Source: Amorphus coralli DSM 19760
GTDB taxonomy: Bacteria > Pseudomonadota > Alphaproteobacteria > Rhizobiales > Amorphaceae
Assembly: GCF_000374525.1 (NCBI RefSeq)
Contig: NZ_KB894571.1
Coordinates: forward strand, 620,001-684,000
DNA: 64,000 bases
Direction of reading: 5' to 3'
Shown here one piece after another: positions 1 to 8,141 of this stretch. Positions within the stretch are counted from its first letter, which is position 1. Every line of letters starts with the position of its first letter. Below the pieces are notes generated by a model. That model worked only from the letters and a program-made list of their open reading frames with translations, made no database searches and had not been told where the DNA came from. Made by a program: the position numbers and the translations under genes.

Positions 1-684
1 GACTATCTGCGCAGCCTGGCACCGACGCCCGACCGCGTCGATCTCGTCTATCACGGCCTGGAACTCTCCCGCTTTCCGGCCGAGGAGACGCGCCCGGCCC
101 GGGACGGATCGGGAGACCCGGTGCGGATCCTTTCCGTCTGCCGCGCGGTTGAGAAGAAAGGGCTCGACCGCCTGATCCGGGCCCTCGCGAAGCTGCCGAA
201 GACCCTTGCCTGGCGCTTCGATCATATCGGCGCGGGTCCGCTGACCGGGAAGCTGCAGGCGCTGGCCGACCGGCTCGGCATCGGCGAGCGAATCGCCTTC
301 CACGGCGCGAAGTCGCGCGACGACGTGGTCGCCGCGTACCGGGAGGCCGACCTGTTCGTGCTGGCCAGCCGCGTCGCGCGCTCCGGCGACAGGGACGGCC
401 TGCCGAACGTCCTGATGGAGGCGGCCTCAAGCGGGCTCGCCCTGCTCGCGACCGACGTCTCGGCCATTCCCGAGCTGATCCGCGACGGCACGACCGGCGT
501 GCTGGTCGACCCGGACGACGCCGCCGGGCTGGCCGATGCGCTGCACACGCTGGTGACCGATCCCGCGCTCAGGGTGCGGCTCGGCCACGCGGCTGCCGCC
601 GACGTGCGCGAGCGCTTTTCCAGCGAGCCGGGCTTCGACTGGCTCGCCAACCGGTTCGCCGCAAAGAGGCGGCAGGCGGCGTGA
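1..684 (+). CDS. Glycosyltransferase family 4 (GT-B), 5'-truncated
   Basis: The reading frame is open from the first base of the window, so the true start lies outside; the GTG at 121 is internal. What remains is mainly the C-terminal donor-binding half of a GT-B glycosyltransferase. The LSVCRAVEKKGLDRLI segment is the usual opening of a Glycos_transf_1 domain. The nucleotide-sugar site reads DGLPNVLME, a variant of the EX7E motif in which the first acidic residue is Asp. The IPELIRDGTTGVLV segment and a C-terminal helix complete the fold. It should move a sugar from a nucleotide donor onto a growing cell-surface glycan at the cytoplasmic membrane face. Three glycan genes follow on the same strand with tight spacing, so it is probably part of one operon. 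Donor and acceptor cannot be told. Confidence 0.9.
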   Translation, partial: DYLRSLAPTPDRVDLVYHGLELSRFPAEETRPARDGSGDPVRILSVCRAVEKKGLDRLIRALAKLPKTLAWRFDHIGAGPLTGKLQALADRLGIGERIAFHGAKSRDDVVAAYREADLFVLASRVARSGDRDGLPNVLMEAASSGLALLATDVSAIPELIRDGTTGVLVDPDDAAGLADALHTLVTDPALRVRLGHAAAADVRERFSSEPGFDWLANRFAAKRRQAA

Positions 685-724
685 CGCCGTTTCCGGGGCG
701 TGTCCCGCGATGGTGGGACCGGCC

Positions 725-1837
725 ATGACCATCGCTCTTTATTGCCCGATGAAACCGCCGGACGACCCCGTCGCCTCCGGCGATCGGGAAATCGCGCGGC
801 TCATCCTGCGCATTCTCGACCGGCTCGGCGAACCTGCCGACCTCGCCTCGCGGCTGGTCACCTGGCAGGCAGTGCCCGATGCGGCGCGGTTTGTGGACCT
901 GGAAGCGGCGTCGAGGAACGAGACTGCACGCCTTGTGTCGTCGTGGCGAAGCGATGACCGGCCGTCTGCCTGGATCACCTATCACCTCTACCACAAGGCC
1001 CCCGACTGGATCGGGCCGGCGGTCACCGCTGCCCTCGGCATTCCCTACGTGGTCATCGAGGCAAGCCGGGCGGCGAAACGTGCGACGGGGCCTTGGGCGC
1101 CAGGATTCGCAGCCGCCGACAGGGCGCTTGCTGCTGCCGACGCTGTGGTCGCCATGCACGGTGCCGATCGCGAAGGGCTCAGCGAGCGGGTGGATCGGGA
1201 TCGCCTGTTCGCGCTCGCTCCGTTCATCGATACCGCGCCTTTCGCCACGATCGATCGGTCGCAGCCGAGACCGAATGCGCCCGTGCGTCTGCTGGCCGCC
1301 GGCATGATGCGGCCCGGCAACAAGGAGGCCTGCTACCGGGTCCTCGCCGATGCCCTCTCGCGCATTCGCGATCTCGACTGGCATCTCACCATCGCCGGCG
1401 GCGGCGAAGCGGCCGACCGGATCCGCCCTCTCTTCGATCCCGAGCGCACCCGGTTTCTTGGCGCGGTGGACAGAGAGCGGATGCCAGCCGTTTACGCAGA
1501 CGCGGACCTGTTCGTCTGGCCGGCCGTCAATGAACCCTTCGGCCTTGTCTTCCTGGAAGCGCAAGCTGCGCAGCTGGCCGTGGTCGGCGGCAACAGCCGC
1601 GGCGTGCCGGAAGTGGTCTCGGACGGGGAGACCGGCGTGCTGGTCGCTTCGGAGGATGCCGGTACTTTCGCGGATGCCGTGGCCGGCCTGATCCGCGATC
1701 CGGCCAGGCGTGCACGGTACGCCGAGGCTGCTCGCAGCACCGCAACCTCCCGCCACGATATCGCCCAGGCGGTGGCTAGCCTGGCCGACATTCTTGCGGC
1801 GGCGCGCCGCCATCACGACACGGTCCGGCCGGCATGA
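725..1837 (+). CDS. Glycosyltransferase family 4
   Basis: This is a 370-residue GT-B enzyme. The frame also allows ATG at 710, but ATG 725 (MTIALYCPMKPP) begins directly with the first beta strand, as in relatives. The C-terminal half has the complete EX7E motif (EPFGLVFLE) followed by GVPEVVSDGETGVLV, a typical donor-sugar pocket. The N-terminal acceptor half is less conserved, as is usual. It lies 40 bases after the preceding glycosyltransferase and overlaps the next gene by four bases (ATGA), which suggests translational coupling. Likely role: addition of a sugar to an exopolysaccharide, capsule or lipid-linked glycan. The specific product is unknown. Confidence 0.88.
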   Translation: MTIALYCPMKPPDDPVASGDREIARLILRILDRLGEPADLASRLVTWQAVPDAARFVDLEAASRNETARLVSSWRSDDRPSAWITYHLYHKAPDWIGPAVTAALGIPYVVIEASRAAKRATGPWAPGFAAADRALAAADAVVAMHGADREGLSERVDRDRLFALAPFIDTAPFATIDRSQPRPNAPVRLLAAGMMRPGNKEACYRVLADALSRIRDLDWHLTIAGGGEAADRIRPLFDPERTRFLGAVDRERMPAVYADADLFVWPAVNEPFGLVFLEAQAAQLAVVGGNSRGVPEVVSDGETGVLVASEDAGTFADAVAGLIRDPARRARYAEAARSTATSRHDIAQAVASLADILAAARRHHDTVRPA

Positions 1838-2982
1838 AAGCCCTCTTCTATGTCCAGCACCTTCTCGGCACTGGCCATGTCGTGCGCGCGGTCGCCCTGG
1901 CGCGCGCGCTGGCCACACGCGATGTCGACGTCTGCCTGGTGGTGGGCAACGCGTTGCCGGCGACGCTCGATACGCAGGGCCTGACCATTGAGCATCTGCC
2001 GTCCGTGCGCGCGGCGGATGCGACGTTCTCCCGGCTCGTCGCCGCCGACGGGCGGGAGCTGGACGACGCGCTGCGCACGGAGCGCGCCGACCGGCTGTGC
2101 GCGCTCGTGGCCGAGATGGCTCCCGATCTTTTCCTGACCGAGACCTTCCCGCTGGGGCGCAGGCAGTTTGCCTTCGAGCTGTTCCCGGCACTGGAGGTGG
2201 CAGGCGCGATGACGCGACCGCCCCTGATCGCCTGTTCCGTCCGCGATATCCTGGTGCGCAAGCAGGAGATCGCCAAGGAGCGCTGGATGGCGGAGGTGGC
2301 GCGCACCTTCTACGACGTGATCCTGGTCCACTCCGATCCCGCCTTTGTCCGCCTCGACGATTCCTTTCCCTTCGCGTCCGAAGTGGCCGACATCGTCCGC
2401 TATACCGGTTACGTCCACGCCCCGTCCGGGACCGTGCCGCCCGGCAGCGAAGGCGAGAACGAAGTGGTGGTGTCGTGTGGCGGCGGTCCGGTTGGCTACC
2501 GACTGCTGCAGACCGCGCTGGAAGCGCGCGCCCATACCAGGCGGGCAACGGGGCAGTGGCGTATCCTCGTCAGCCGGGAACATGGGGCCGAGCGGCTCGC
2601 CAAACTCCAGGGACGCGCCGGACCTGGTACCATCGTGGAGAGCGCGCGCACCGACTTCCCGGGGCTCCTGTCCCGCGCGGCCGTCTCCATCAGCCAGGCC
2701 GGCTACAACACGGTACTCGATGTCCTTTCGGCGCGCTGTCCGGCGGTGCTCGTTCCCTTCGCGGAGGAAGGCGAGACGGAGCAGATGCAGCGTGCCCAGA
2801 TTCTGGCGGAGCGCGGGATCGCCACGCTTCTCAGCGAGGAGCAGTTGCACCCTGCGGAGTTGGCGGCGGCCGCCGACCGGGCTATGGCCCTCGAACCGCC
2901 GAACCTCGTGCTGAGAATCGACGGTGCAGCCTCGAGCGCCGAAATCCTGATCGATGAAACGCAGCGACGGAAAGGCTATTGA
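1834..2982 (+). CDS. MurG-like (GT28-type) glycosyltransferase
   Basis: The protein has 382 residues. Its N-terminus (FYVQHLLGTGHVVRAVALAR) is the glycine/histidine loop seen in MurG and related GT28-fold enzymes. The C-terminal half carries CGGGPVGYRLL and SISQAGYNTVLDVLS, followed by an EGETEQ loop, all features of the Glyco_tran_28_C domain. It is probably not MurG itself: it sits in a glycan cluster, not in the mur-fts cluster, and it lacks close agreement with the MurG N-terminal signature. Start ATG 1834 overlaps the previous stop as ATGA. Its 3' end overlaps the deacetylase reading frame if the earlier of that gene's two starts is used. Inferred role: glycosyl transfer in the same surface-glycan pathway. 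Confidence 0.85.
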   Translation: MKALFYVQHLLGTGHVVRAVALARALATRDVDVCLVVGNALPATLDTQGLTIEHLPSVRAADATFSRLVAADGRELDDALRTERADRLCALVAEMAPDLFLTETFPLGRRQFAFELFPALEVAGAMTRPPLIACSVRDILVRKQEIAKERWMAEVARTFYDVILVHSDPAFVRLDDSFPFASEVADIVRYTGYVHAPSGTVPPGSEGENEVVVSCGGGPVGYRLLQTALEARAHTRRATGQWRILVSREHGAERLAKLQGRAGPGTIVESARTDFPGLLSRAAVSISQAGYNTVLDVLSARCPAVLVPFAEEGETEQMQRAQILAERGIATLLSEEQLHPAELAAAADRAMALEPPNLVLRIDGAASSAEILIDETQRRKGY

Positions 2983-3739
2983 GGCGATGACCGCGACCGA
3001 CTTGGCCGAAAGGCTTCGCTCCCGGCTGGATCAGGCTGGCGCCGCGGGTCGCACGCTTGCGTTCTGGTGGCGGGATGACGATGCCGTGGCGCCCACGCCC
3101 GCGCTGGACAGGCTGCTTGCGCTGGCCGAGCGGCATTCGGTGCCGCTGTCGCTCGCCGTGATCCCCGCAAACGCCGAACGCAGCCTGGCCGACCGACTGG
3201 AGCCGACAGGCGACGTGCTGGTCCTCCAGCATGGCTGGGCACACAAGAACCACGCCCCAGCGGACAGGAAATCGGCGGAACTGGGCGACGACCGGCCGCT
3301 CGAGGCCGTTCTGGACGAACTCAGCCGCGGCCACCAGCGCATGTCGCGGATGTTCGGCAGCCGCTTTCTGCCGGTGCTGGTGCCGCCCTGGAACAGGATA
3401 TCGGACAGCGTGGCGGCGAAGCGGGTCGAGACCGGACTGCCCGGCCTCTCCTGCTTCAAGCGCCTCGGCACGGCCGATCGGCGGCTCGACACCCACATCG
3501 ATCCCATCGCCTGGCGCTCCGGCCGGACCTTTGCCGGCTGGAGCACTCTGGCCGATGCGCTGGACGCGGAGATCGACCGCCGCGCGGACGATCCGACACC
3601 CATCGGCATCCTGACCCATCACCTCGTCCACGACGAGGCCACCTGGGCTTTCATGGAAACGCTGCTTGACGTCGCCGCAGGCCATCCGGCGGCGCGCTGG
3701 CCGCACCCGGTCGAGGCCTTCGGCTTTGTCCACACCTGA
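2954..3739 (+). CDS. Polysaccharide deacetylase family protein
   Basis: The protein has up to 261 residues and a NodB/DUF2334-type deacetylase fold. The metal and catalytic elements are visible: WWRDDDA (Asp pair), the HGWAHKNH histidine motif, PPWNR, and a late THHLVHD motif. It should remove N- or O-acetyl groups from a polysaccharide. No signal peptide is evident, so it may work in the cytoplasm on lipid-linked intermediates. The first ATG (2954) overlaps the preceding gene by 29 bases; an in-frame ATG at 2987 (MTATDLAERL) has purine-rich sequence upstream and is an equally good start. It is the last rightward gene of the cluster, ending 12 bases from a convergent gene. Confidence 0.82.
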   Translation: MKRSDGKAIEAMTATDLAERLRSRLDQAGAAGRTLAFWWRDDDAVAPTPALDRLLALAERHSVPLSLAVIPANAERSLADRLEPTGDVLVLQHGWAHKNHAPADRKSAELGDDRPLEAVLDELSRGHQRMSRMFGSRFLPVLVPPWNRISDSVAAKRVETGLPGLSCFKRLGTADRRLDTHIDPIAWRSGRTFAGWSTLADALDAEIDRRADDPTPIGILTHHLVHDEATWAFMETLLDVAAGHPAARWPHPVEAFGFVHT

Positions 3740-3751
3740 CGCCAGCGGTGA

Positions 3752-4453
3752 TCAGGCCTCGAAAGGCACCATCGGCTCGGGGACGCGCACCACCTTCGCG
3801 CCGGATCCCATCTCCTGCAGGAAGGCGTCGGCCGACTGGTCGATGATCGGAAACGTCTTGTAGTGGCAGGGAATGATTGTCTTGAACGAAAAGAACCGTG
3901 TGCAGGCGAGCGCCGCCGTGCGGGCGCCCATGGTGAAGCGGTCGCCGATCGGAACAATGCCGATCTCCGGCTGGTAGAGCTCGTTGATCAGCGCCATGTC
4001 GGAAAAGATGTCGGTGTCGCCCATATGGTAGAGGGTCGGCTGGCCTTCGGCGGTCAGGATCACGCCCAGCGGGTTGCCGAAATAGACCGACTGGCCGTCG
4101 CGGCGGACACCGGACGAGTGGTCTGCGCGCACGAAGGTGATCTTGAATGGGCCGGCATCGACCGTTCCGCCGGTGTTGCCGGGGTTGATGTTCTCGATCC
4201 CGTGCACCTCCTGCAGCCACATGCAGAGCTCGAAATTGGCGACAACCTGTGCGCCGGTTGCCTTGGCGATCTCCGGGGTGTCACCCAGGTGATCGTCGTG
4301 GCCATGGGTGAGCACGATATGGGTGACGCGCTCCCGGGCTGCCTCGACGGTCCCGGTAAAGACGGAATTGCCGGTGAGGAACGGGTCGATCAGCACGACG
4401 GCCTCGCCCATCTCGATCCGGAAGGCGGAGTGTCCAAGCCAGGTGATCTGCAT
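3752..4453 (-). CDS. UPF0173 metal-dependent hydrolase (MBL fold)
   Basis: This 233-residue metallo-beta-lactamase-fold protein matches the UPF0173 family. It opens with [11 protein letters not shown] and DPFLTGN, and the zinc motif reads [10 protein letters not shown]. Further metal ligands are at YHMGDTD and near the C-terminal IPCHYKTFP. The physiological substrate of this family is not established. The frame extends 12 codons upstream, but ATG 4453 is chosen because a GAGGGAG ribosome-binding site precedes it at about 4463-4469 and because family members begin MxITWLGH. It is divergent from ruvX across 185 bases; this pairing recurs in related Hyphomicrobiales. Confidence 0.9.
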   Translation of the reverse strand: MQITWLGHSAFRIEMGEAVVLIDPFLTGNSVFTGTVEAARERVTHIVLTHGHDDHLGDTPEIAKATGAQVVANFELCMWLQEVHGIENINPGNTGGTVDAGPFKITFVRADHSSGVRRDGQSVYFGNPLGVILTAEGQPTLYHMGDTDIFSDMALINELYQPEIGIVPIGDRFTMGARTAALACTRFFSFKTIIPCHYKTFPIIDQSADAFLQEMGSGAKVVRVPEPMVPFEA

Positions 4454-4638
4454 TGCGGATTGCTCCCTCGTCTCGCGCCCGGACGACACAGCGCCCAGGC
4501 AAAGCGGGTGGGTCGATTGACAAGCCTGTGGGCGGCAGGGCCTCTCCCAGAAGCCGGTGGCAACGGTTATAAGCAGCCGCTTCGCCGCGGCTCAACCGGT
4601 GCCCCGGGCGACGGGCACAAGGAGACGAAGGCCAACGC

Positions 4639-5127
4639 ATGACAGCACGCAAGGATCCGCTGCTCTCGCTCGACGACTTCCTCCTGGCCGCGCCCGGAGA
4701 AACGGCGCTGTTCGGCCTCGACCTCGGCACCAAGACCATCGGGATCGCGATCTCCGATCTCGGGCGCCGGATCGCCACCCCCCTGATCACCATCCGCCGC
4801 AAGGCGTTCAAGACGGATTCGGCGGAGCTCCTGCGGCTGGCGTCGGACCGGGAGATCGGCGGGCTCGTCCTCGGCATGCCCTTCAACATGGACGGTAGCG
4901 CGGGACCTCGCGTTCAGGCGACACGCGCTTTCGCGAAGAATCTCGCGGCGCTGACGGACCTGCCGATGCTGGCCTGGGACGAGCGGATGTCCACGGCCGC
5001 AGTGACGCGGACGCTGATCGCCGCGGACGCCTCGCGCGCCCGCCGCGCCGAACTCGTCGACAAGGTCGCCGCCGCCTACATCCTGCAAGGCGCACTCGAC
5101 CGGATCGGGTCGGGTGGGCTCGACTGA
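4639..5127 (+). CDS. ruvX: RuvX/YqgF putative pre-16S rRNA nuclease (Holliday junction resolvase-like)
   Basis: The protein has 162 residues and an RNase H-like fold. FGLDLGTKTIGIAIS carries the first catalytic Asp, LGMPFNMDGSAGPR is the central loop, WDERMST contributes the Glu, and DKVAAAYILQ the last Asp. The length fits the family (about 140-165). In E. coli the homologue YqgF takes part in maturing the 5' end of 16S rRNA; a Holliday junction resolvase role is also proposed. In relatives I know, ruvX is followed by pyrB-pyrC-plsY-dprA or by gatCAB. Here neither pyrBC nor gat genes follow; a zinc operon and aidB lie between ruvX and plsY instead. Confidence 0.92.
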   Translation: MTARKDPLLSLDDFLLAAPGETALFGLDLGTKTIGIAISDLGRRIATPLITIRRKAFKTDSAELLRLASDREIGGLVLGMPFNMDGSAGPRVQATRAFAKNLAALTDLPMLAWDERMSTAAVTRTLIAADASRARRAELVDKVAAAYILQGALDRIGSGGLD

Positions 5128-5176
5128 CCGGCCAGCCACGACCAGACCAAAGCTTCCACCAAGCTTCCGGCGCGCC

Positions 5177-5293
5177 TCACGCCGCGTTGGCCCGCGCGAA
5201 GAGAGGAAGCGCGTCAGCCAGATCGCGGTACCGGACGAGACCGAAGCGCTCGCGCTCGGCAATCTCGGCCGGTACCGCGCCATTCGACCGCTC
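5177..5293 (-). pseudogene. Possible remnant of the C-terminus of a second COG0523/CobW-like GTPase
   Basis: Just downstream of zinT, in a different frame, 38 codons without a start read ERSNGAVPAEIAERERFGLV, continue RYRDLADALPLFARANAA, then stop. The COG0523 GTPase encoded at 6713-7930 ends [19 protein letters not shown] and RRADAA, so the two tails share the spacing RYRDL-x-D-x-x-P and the ending RA-x-AA. I infer that a second copy of the GTPase, or its tail, once lay here and was mostly deleted. There is no start codon or ribosome-binding site. Chance similarity over so short a stretch remains possible. Confidence 0.3.
5224..5279. repeat. Perfect 11-bp inverted repeat with 34-base spacer
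   Basis: CGCGGTACCGG at 5224-5234 is matched exactly by CCGGTACCGCG at 5269-5279. It lies in the 164-base gap between the converging ruvX and zinT genes, inside the possible GTPase remnant. No T-run follows either arm, so it is not a standard terminator. It may form an mRNA 3' hairpin or be incidental. Confidence 0.5.
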
Positions 5294-5984
5294 AGTGCGC
5301 CATCATCTCGCGGGCGATCTGATCCGCTGTCAGCGACGACGGATAGTAGGTCGGCCAGTTGGTCACCTCTTCCAGCAAGGCTGCGCGGTCATTGCCCCAG
5401 TAAAGGTGGTAGTGATCGGCGCGCGCAGGAGCGATACGGTGGTCGCTGAACTGGATGAACTCGGGAGCGGCGGCGGCGCCGTCGACCTTCTCGAAGATAA
5501 AACGCACGCCGCGATTGCCGGCCTTGTAGGTCAGGATTTCGTACCCATCGCTCTCGTACCGGCCGCTGATCGGCTCGCCGTTCTCGTAGAACGTGACGGC
5601 GTCGCCCTCGATGGTGATCCGCTCCACGTCGGTCCGGTAGCCGGTGTCGTAGTACGCGCGATATTCGTCGGCCGTCTTGTCGCCGTGCTCCGCCTTGTGC
5701 GCCATGACGGCATCGAGGTTGCCGGCCTTCAGATGCTCGTAGACCGACTGCCAATCGCCCTCCCAATCCGAGAGCGATCGCGCGCTGATCTGGCTGTCTT
5801 CGAAATATCCCTTGTAGATGCGCTCCGACCCGTGATCGTGGCTGTGTGCGTGGTCACCATGGTCGTGGGCCTGCACGCTCTTGTCCTGGGTGCCTCCGGC
5901 CGCATCCGCAAACCCCTGCGGGGCTGCCGCCAGCAGGGCGCCGAGCGCGAGGGCGCCGAGACGCCTGACGATACGAGACTTCAT
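5292..5984 (-). CDS. zinT: ZinT family periplasmic zinc/metal-binding protein
   Basis: The 230-residue protein starts at 5984 (MKSRIVRRLG), where a GGAAAGAG ribosome-binding site precedes the ATG; the longer frame upstream has none. Residues 1 to about 28 form a signal peptide. A histidine-rich stretch (HDHGDHAHSHDHG) follows at about residues 40-52 and probably binds metal. The rest is the ZinT/YodA lipocalin-like domain, with the conserved zinc site region FSDHRIAPARADHYHLYWG and the WPTYYP tail. In E. coli ZinT is periplasmic, is induced on zinc starvation by loss of Zur repression, and delivers zinc to ZnuA. Here it is the last gene of an operon with the COG0523 GTPase and DUF1826 genes, 55 bases downstream of the latter. 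Confidence 0.93.
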   Translation of the reverse strand: MKSRIVRRLGALALGALLAAAPQGFADAAGGTQDKSVQAHDHGDHAHSHDHGSERIYKGYFEDSQISARSLSDWEGDWQSVYEHLKAGNLDAVMAHKAEHGDKTADEYRAYYDTGYRTDVERITIEGDAVTFYENGEPISGRYESDGYEILTYKAGNRGVRFIFEKVDGAAAAPEFIQFSDHRIAPARADHYHLYWGNDRAALLEEVTNWPTYYPSSLTADQIAREMMAH

Positions 5985-6039
5985 TGCTTGCTCTTTCCAG
6001 TTGTGGATGACACCGGCCCAATGCCGGCATTTCACTCGT

Positions 6040-6723
6040 CTACTGCGCCCGACCTGCAGACCCTGGTGCCCGCAGACTCTGCGGGGCTTGCCAATCCCGC
6101 ATGTCGTCAATCGCCAGGAATAGGCGCACCGCGTCCGTCCCCCGCACCGGAGGCGAGCGGTGCAGGACCGCAGGGGCGTCAGGGCTGGCGTTCCTGCTAC
6201 CGCGCAGGATGCCGACCGCGCCGCGCTCAAGCCGCCTGCAGGCGGAGTCGTCCTCAAGCCTGCCGTCCACCACGAGATGGGAATCACGCGGCGAGACCCA
6301 TTGCGTCCCGTCTCCGCGATAGGTCGTGACGAGGCGATGGGTGACCCGGTCCGTGTGAAAGCGGCGGCAGGCGTCGTCGTCGATGACTTCCATCCGCAGC
6401 GCGAGCACCGGGGCGTCGGTCAATTCGGTGAACAGGCGCGCCAGAAAGGACACGTCATCGCGCAGCCAGGCTTCGAGCCATGGCTGCCAACGGCGCAGAT
6501 CTGCCAGACCCTGACGCAGCGCGGCATCGATCGCTTCGAGGTCGCCGTCCGCCCGCATCTCCGGCAGGATCTCGGACGGAACCTCGTCGATGGCACGCGC
6601 AATCACCGGATCAAGCGTTCGCGCCAGGAGTGTAATGGGGCCCGATCGATCCAGCGTGTTCGCCAGCGGGCCGGCAACGGGCGGTTTCGGCGTCGAGCGG
6701 GAGGGAAATGTCTCAGGCCGCAT
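6040..6723 (-). CDS. DUF1826 family protein
   Basis: The 227-residue protein belongs to DUF1826, a family of unknown biochemical function often found beside COG0523 GTPases in Zur regulons. The central part holds [29 protein letters not shown] and, later, VLHRSPP. The spaced His and Asp residues resemble a metal-binding or oxygenase-like fold, but this is an inference only. Its ATG overlaps the end of the GTPase gene by 11 bases, a sign of translational coupling. I expect it to be made only under zinc limitation. No signal peptide is visible. Confidence 0.85.
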   Translation of the reverse strand: MRPETFPSRSTPKPPVAGPLANTLDRSGPITLLARTLDPVIARAIDEVPSEILPEMRADGDLEAIDAALRQGLADLRRWQPWLEAWLRDDVSFLARLFTELTDAPVLALRMEVIDDDACRRFHTDRVTHRLVTTYRGDGTQWVSPRDSHLVVDGRLEDDSACRRLERGAVGILRGSRNASPDAPAVLHRSPPVRGTDAVRLFLAIDDMRDWQAPQSLRAPGSAGRAQ

Positions 6724-7930
6724 CGGCCCGCCGCCATGCCGGGAAGGGATCGGGCAGATCGCGATAGCGTGCAGGGTCGAAGCCCTCGCTCTCGCTAATG
6801 TCGACCAGGCAATCGTCGAGCGCCGCGCGTATGGCCGCCTCGTTCATGGCATTGCCGATGAAGACGAGTTCCTGACGGCGGTCGCCCCACACCGGCGCCC
6901 AGCGCTGGTGCAGCATCTCCTGCCATTCCGGATGGGCCGGCCAGCGCTCCTTGGGCACGGCGGCCCACCAGTAGCCCATGGCCTCGGTTCGCACGATGGA
7001 GCCCGCCAGGCTGAAATCGGCGACCCAGGCAGGACGCGTGGCCAGCCAGAACAGCCCCTTCGCGCGGATCAGGCCCGACCAGGTGCGCGCCGTGAAGTCG
7101 GCGAATTTCTGCGGATGGAACGGACGGCGGGCGCGATACACGAAGCTTGAGACGCCATACTCCTCGGTCTCCGGCGTGTGGTCGGAAAAGCCGTAGAGTT
7201 CCTTGAACCAGAGCGGATGTTCATGGGCGCGCTCGAAATCGAAACGCCCGGTATCGAGCACGTCCGCAAGGGGAACGCGGGCGAAGTCCGTCTCGATCAG
7301 ATGCGCATCGACGTTGAGCGCCTTGATCACCGCCCGCACGGCGGCCCGGCCGTCCGCGTCCAGCTCGGATATCTTGTTGGCGACGATGACGTCGGCGAAT
7401 TCGATCTGGTCGACGAGGAGGTCGACGATAGAGCGATCGTCCGCCTCGCCTGCTGTCTCGCCGCGATCGCGCAGGAAATCGTGGCTGGCATAGTCGCGGA
7501 GCAGGTTCGCCGCGTCGACGACCGTGACCATCGTGTCGAGGCGCGCCACATCGGAGAGCGAGCGGCCATTCTCGTCGCGAAACTCGAAGGTGGCGGCGAC
7601 CGGCAGCGGCTCGGCGATACCCGTCCCCTCGATGAGCAGATAGTCGAAGGCTCCGTCGACGGCGAGGCGCCTGACCTCCATGAGGAGATCCTCGCGCAGC
7701 GTGCAGCAGATGCAGCCGTTGGTCATCTCCACCAGCCGCTCGTCGGTTCGCGACAGGTCGGCACCGCCACCGCGCACGAGATCGGCGTCGATGTTCACCT
7801 CGCTCATGTCATTGACGATGACGGCGACGCGGCGCTCCTCGCGATTGTTGAGGATGTGATTGAGAAGCGTCGTCTTCCCGGCACCGAGGAAGCCGGACAG
7901 GACGGTGACGGGCAGGTGCGGGTCGGGCAT
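6713..7930 (-). CDS. COG0523/CobW-type G3E GTPase, putative zinc metallochaperone
   Basis: A 405-residue G3E-family GTPase. It starts [23 protein letters not shown], giving the Walker A loop at residues 15-22. The metal-binding CxCC motif is in [12 protein letters not shown], and [13 protein letters not shown] is the Walker B/switch region. The guanine-specificity motif reads ANKISELD, so Ser stands where NKxD usually has Asp. The C-terminal half is the CobW_C domain. The start at 7930 is set by a GAGGGAG ribosome-binding site at 7938-7944; the frame runs further but would cross the Zur box. Because the operon also holds zinT and DUF1826 and has a Zur-type palindrome upstream, the GTPase is probably a zinc chaperone and not a cobalamin-synthesis protein. 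Confidence 0.9.
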   Translation of the reverse strand: MPDPHLPVTVLSGFLGAGKTTLLNHILNNREERRVAVIVNDMSEVNIDADLVRGGGADLSRTDERLVEMTNGCICCTLREDLLMEVRRLAVDGAFDYLLIEGTGIAEPLPVAATFEFRDENGRSLSDVARLDTMVTVVDAANLLRDYASHDFLRDRGETAGEADDRSIVDLLVDQIEFADVIVANKISELDADGRAAVRAVIKALNVDAHLIETDFARVPLADVLDTGRFDFERAHEHPLWFKELYGFSDHTPETEEYGVSSFVYRARRPFHPQKFADFTARTWSGLIRAKGLFWLATRPAWVADFSLAGSIVRTEAMGYWWAAVPKERWPAHPEWQEMLHQRWAPVWGDRRQELVFIGNAMNEAAIRAALDDCLVDISESEGFDPARYRDLPDPFPAWRRADAA

Positions 7931-7949
7931 CGGGCTCCCTCGATATGCA

Positions 7950-7961
7950 ATGTTATAACAT
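7950..7961 (-). promoter_or_regulatory. Zur-type operator
   Basis: ATGTTATAACAT is a perfect 12-bp palindrome lying 19 bases upstream of the GTPase start codon. It is strikingly AT-rich for this genome. It matches the ATGTTATAACAT core of alphaproteobacterial Zur sites as I recall them. A further TAACA half follows at once on the plus strand. The position implies repression of the three-gene zinc operon by zinc-loaded Zur. Confidence 0.75.
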
Positions 7962-8141
7962 AACATTTTCCTAGCAGCGACCGAGCCCGCCGGCAAGCCG
8001 GCAGTGCAAGCCACCCACAGCGGGGATCAACCGCGCGATCCAAAGACCGTATCTGCACTTCGGCGAAGGCGGGCCGGCGCGCTACGCCGTGTCGTCAGGG
8101 AAAACGGCGCTGCCGCTCGCCCTGCACGCCCGGCCCTCGGA

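Noticed and set aside
569-2548. 659-codon open frame on the minus strand under the glycosyltransferases
   Set aside because: It is opposite two well-supported glycosyltransferase genes; the product is Arg/Pro-rich and shows no motif.
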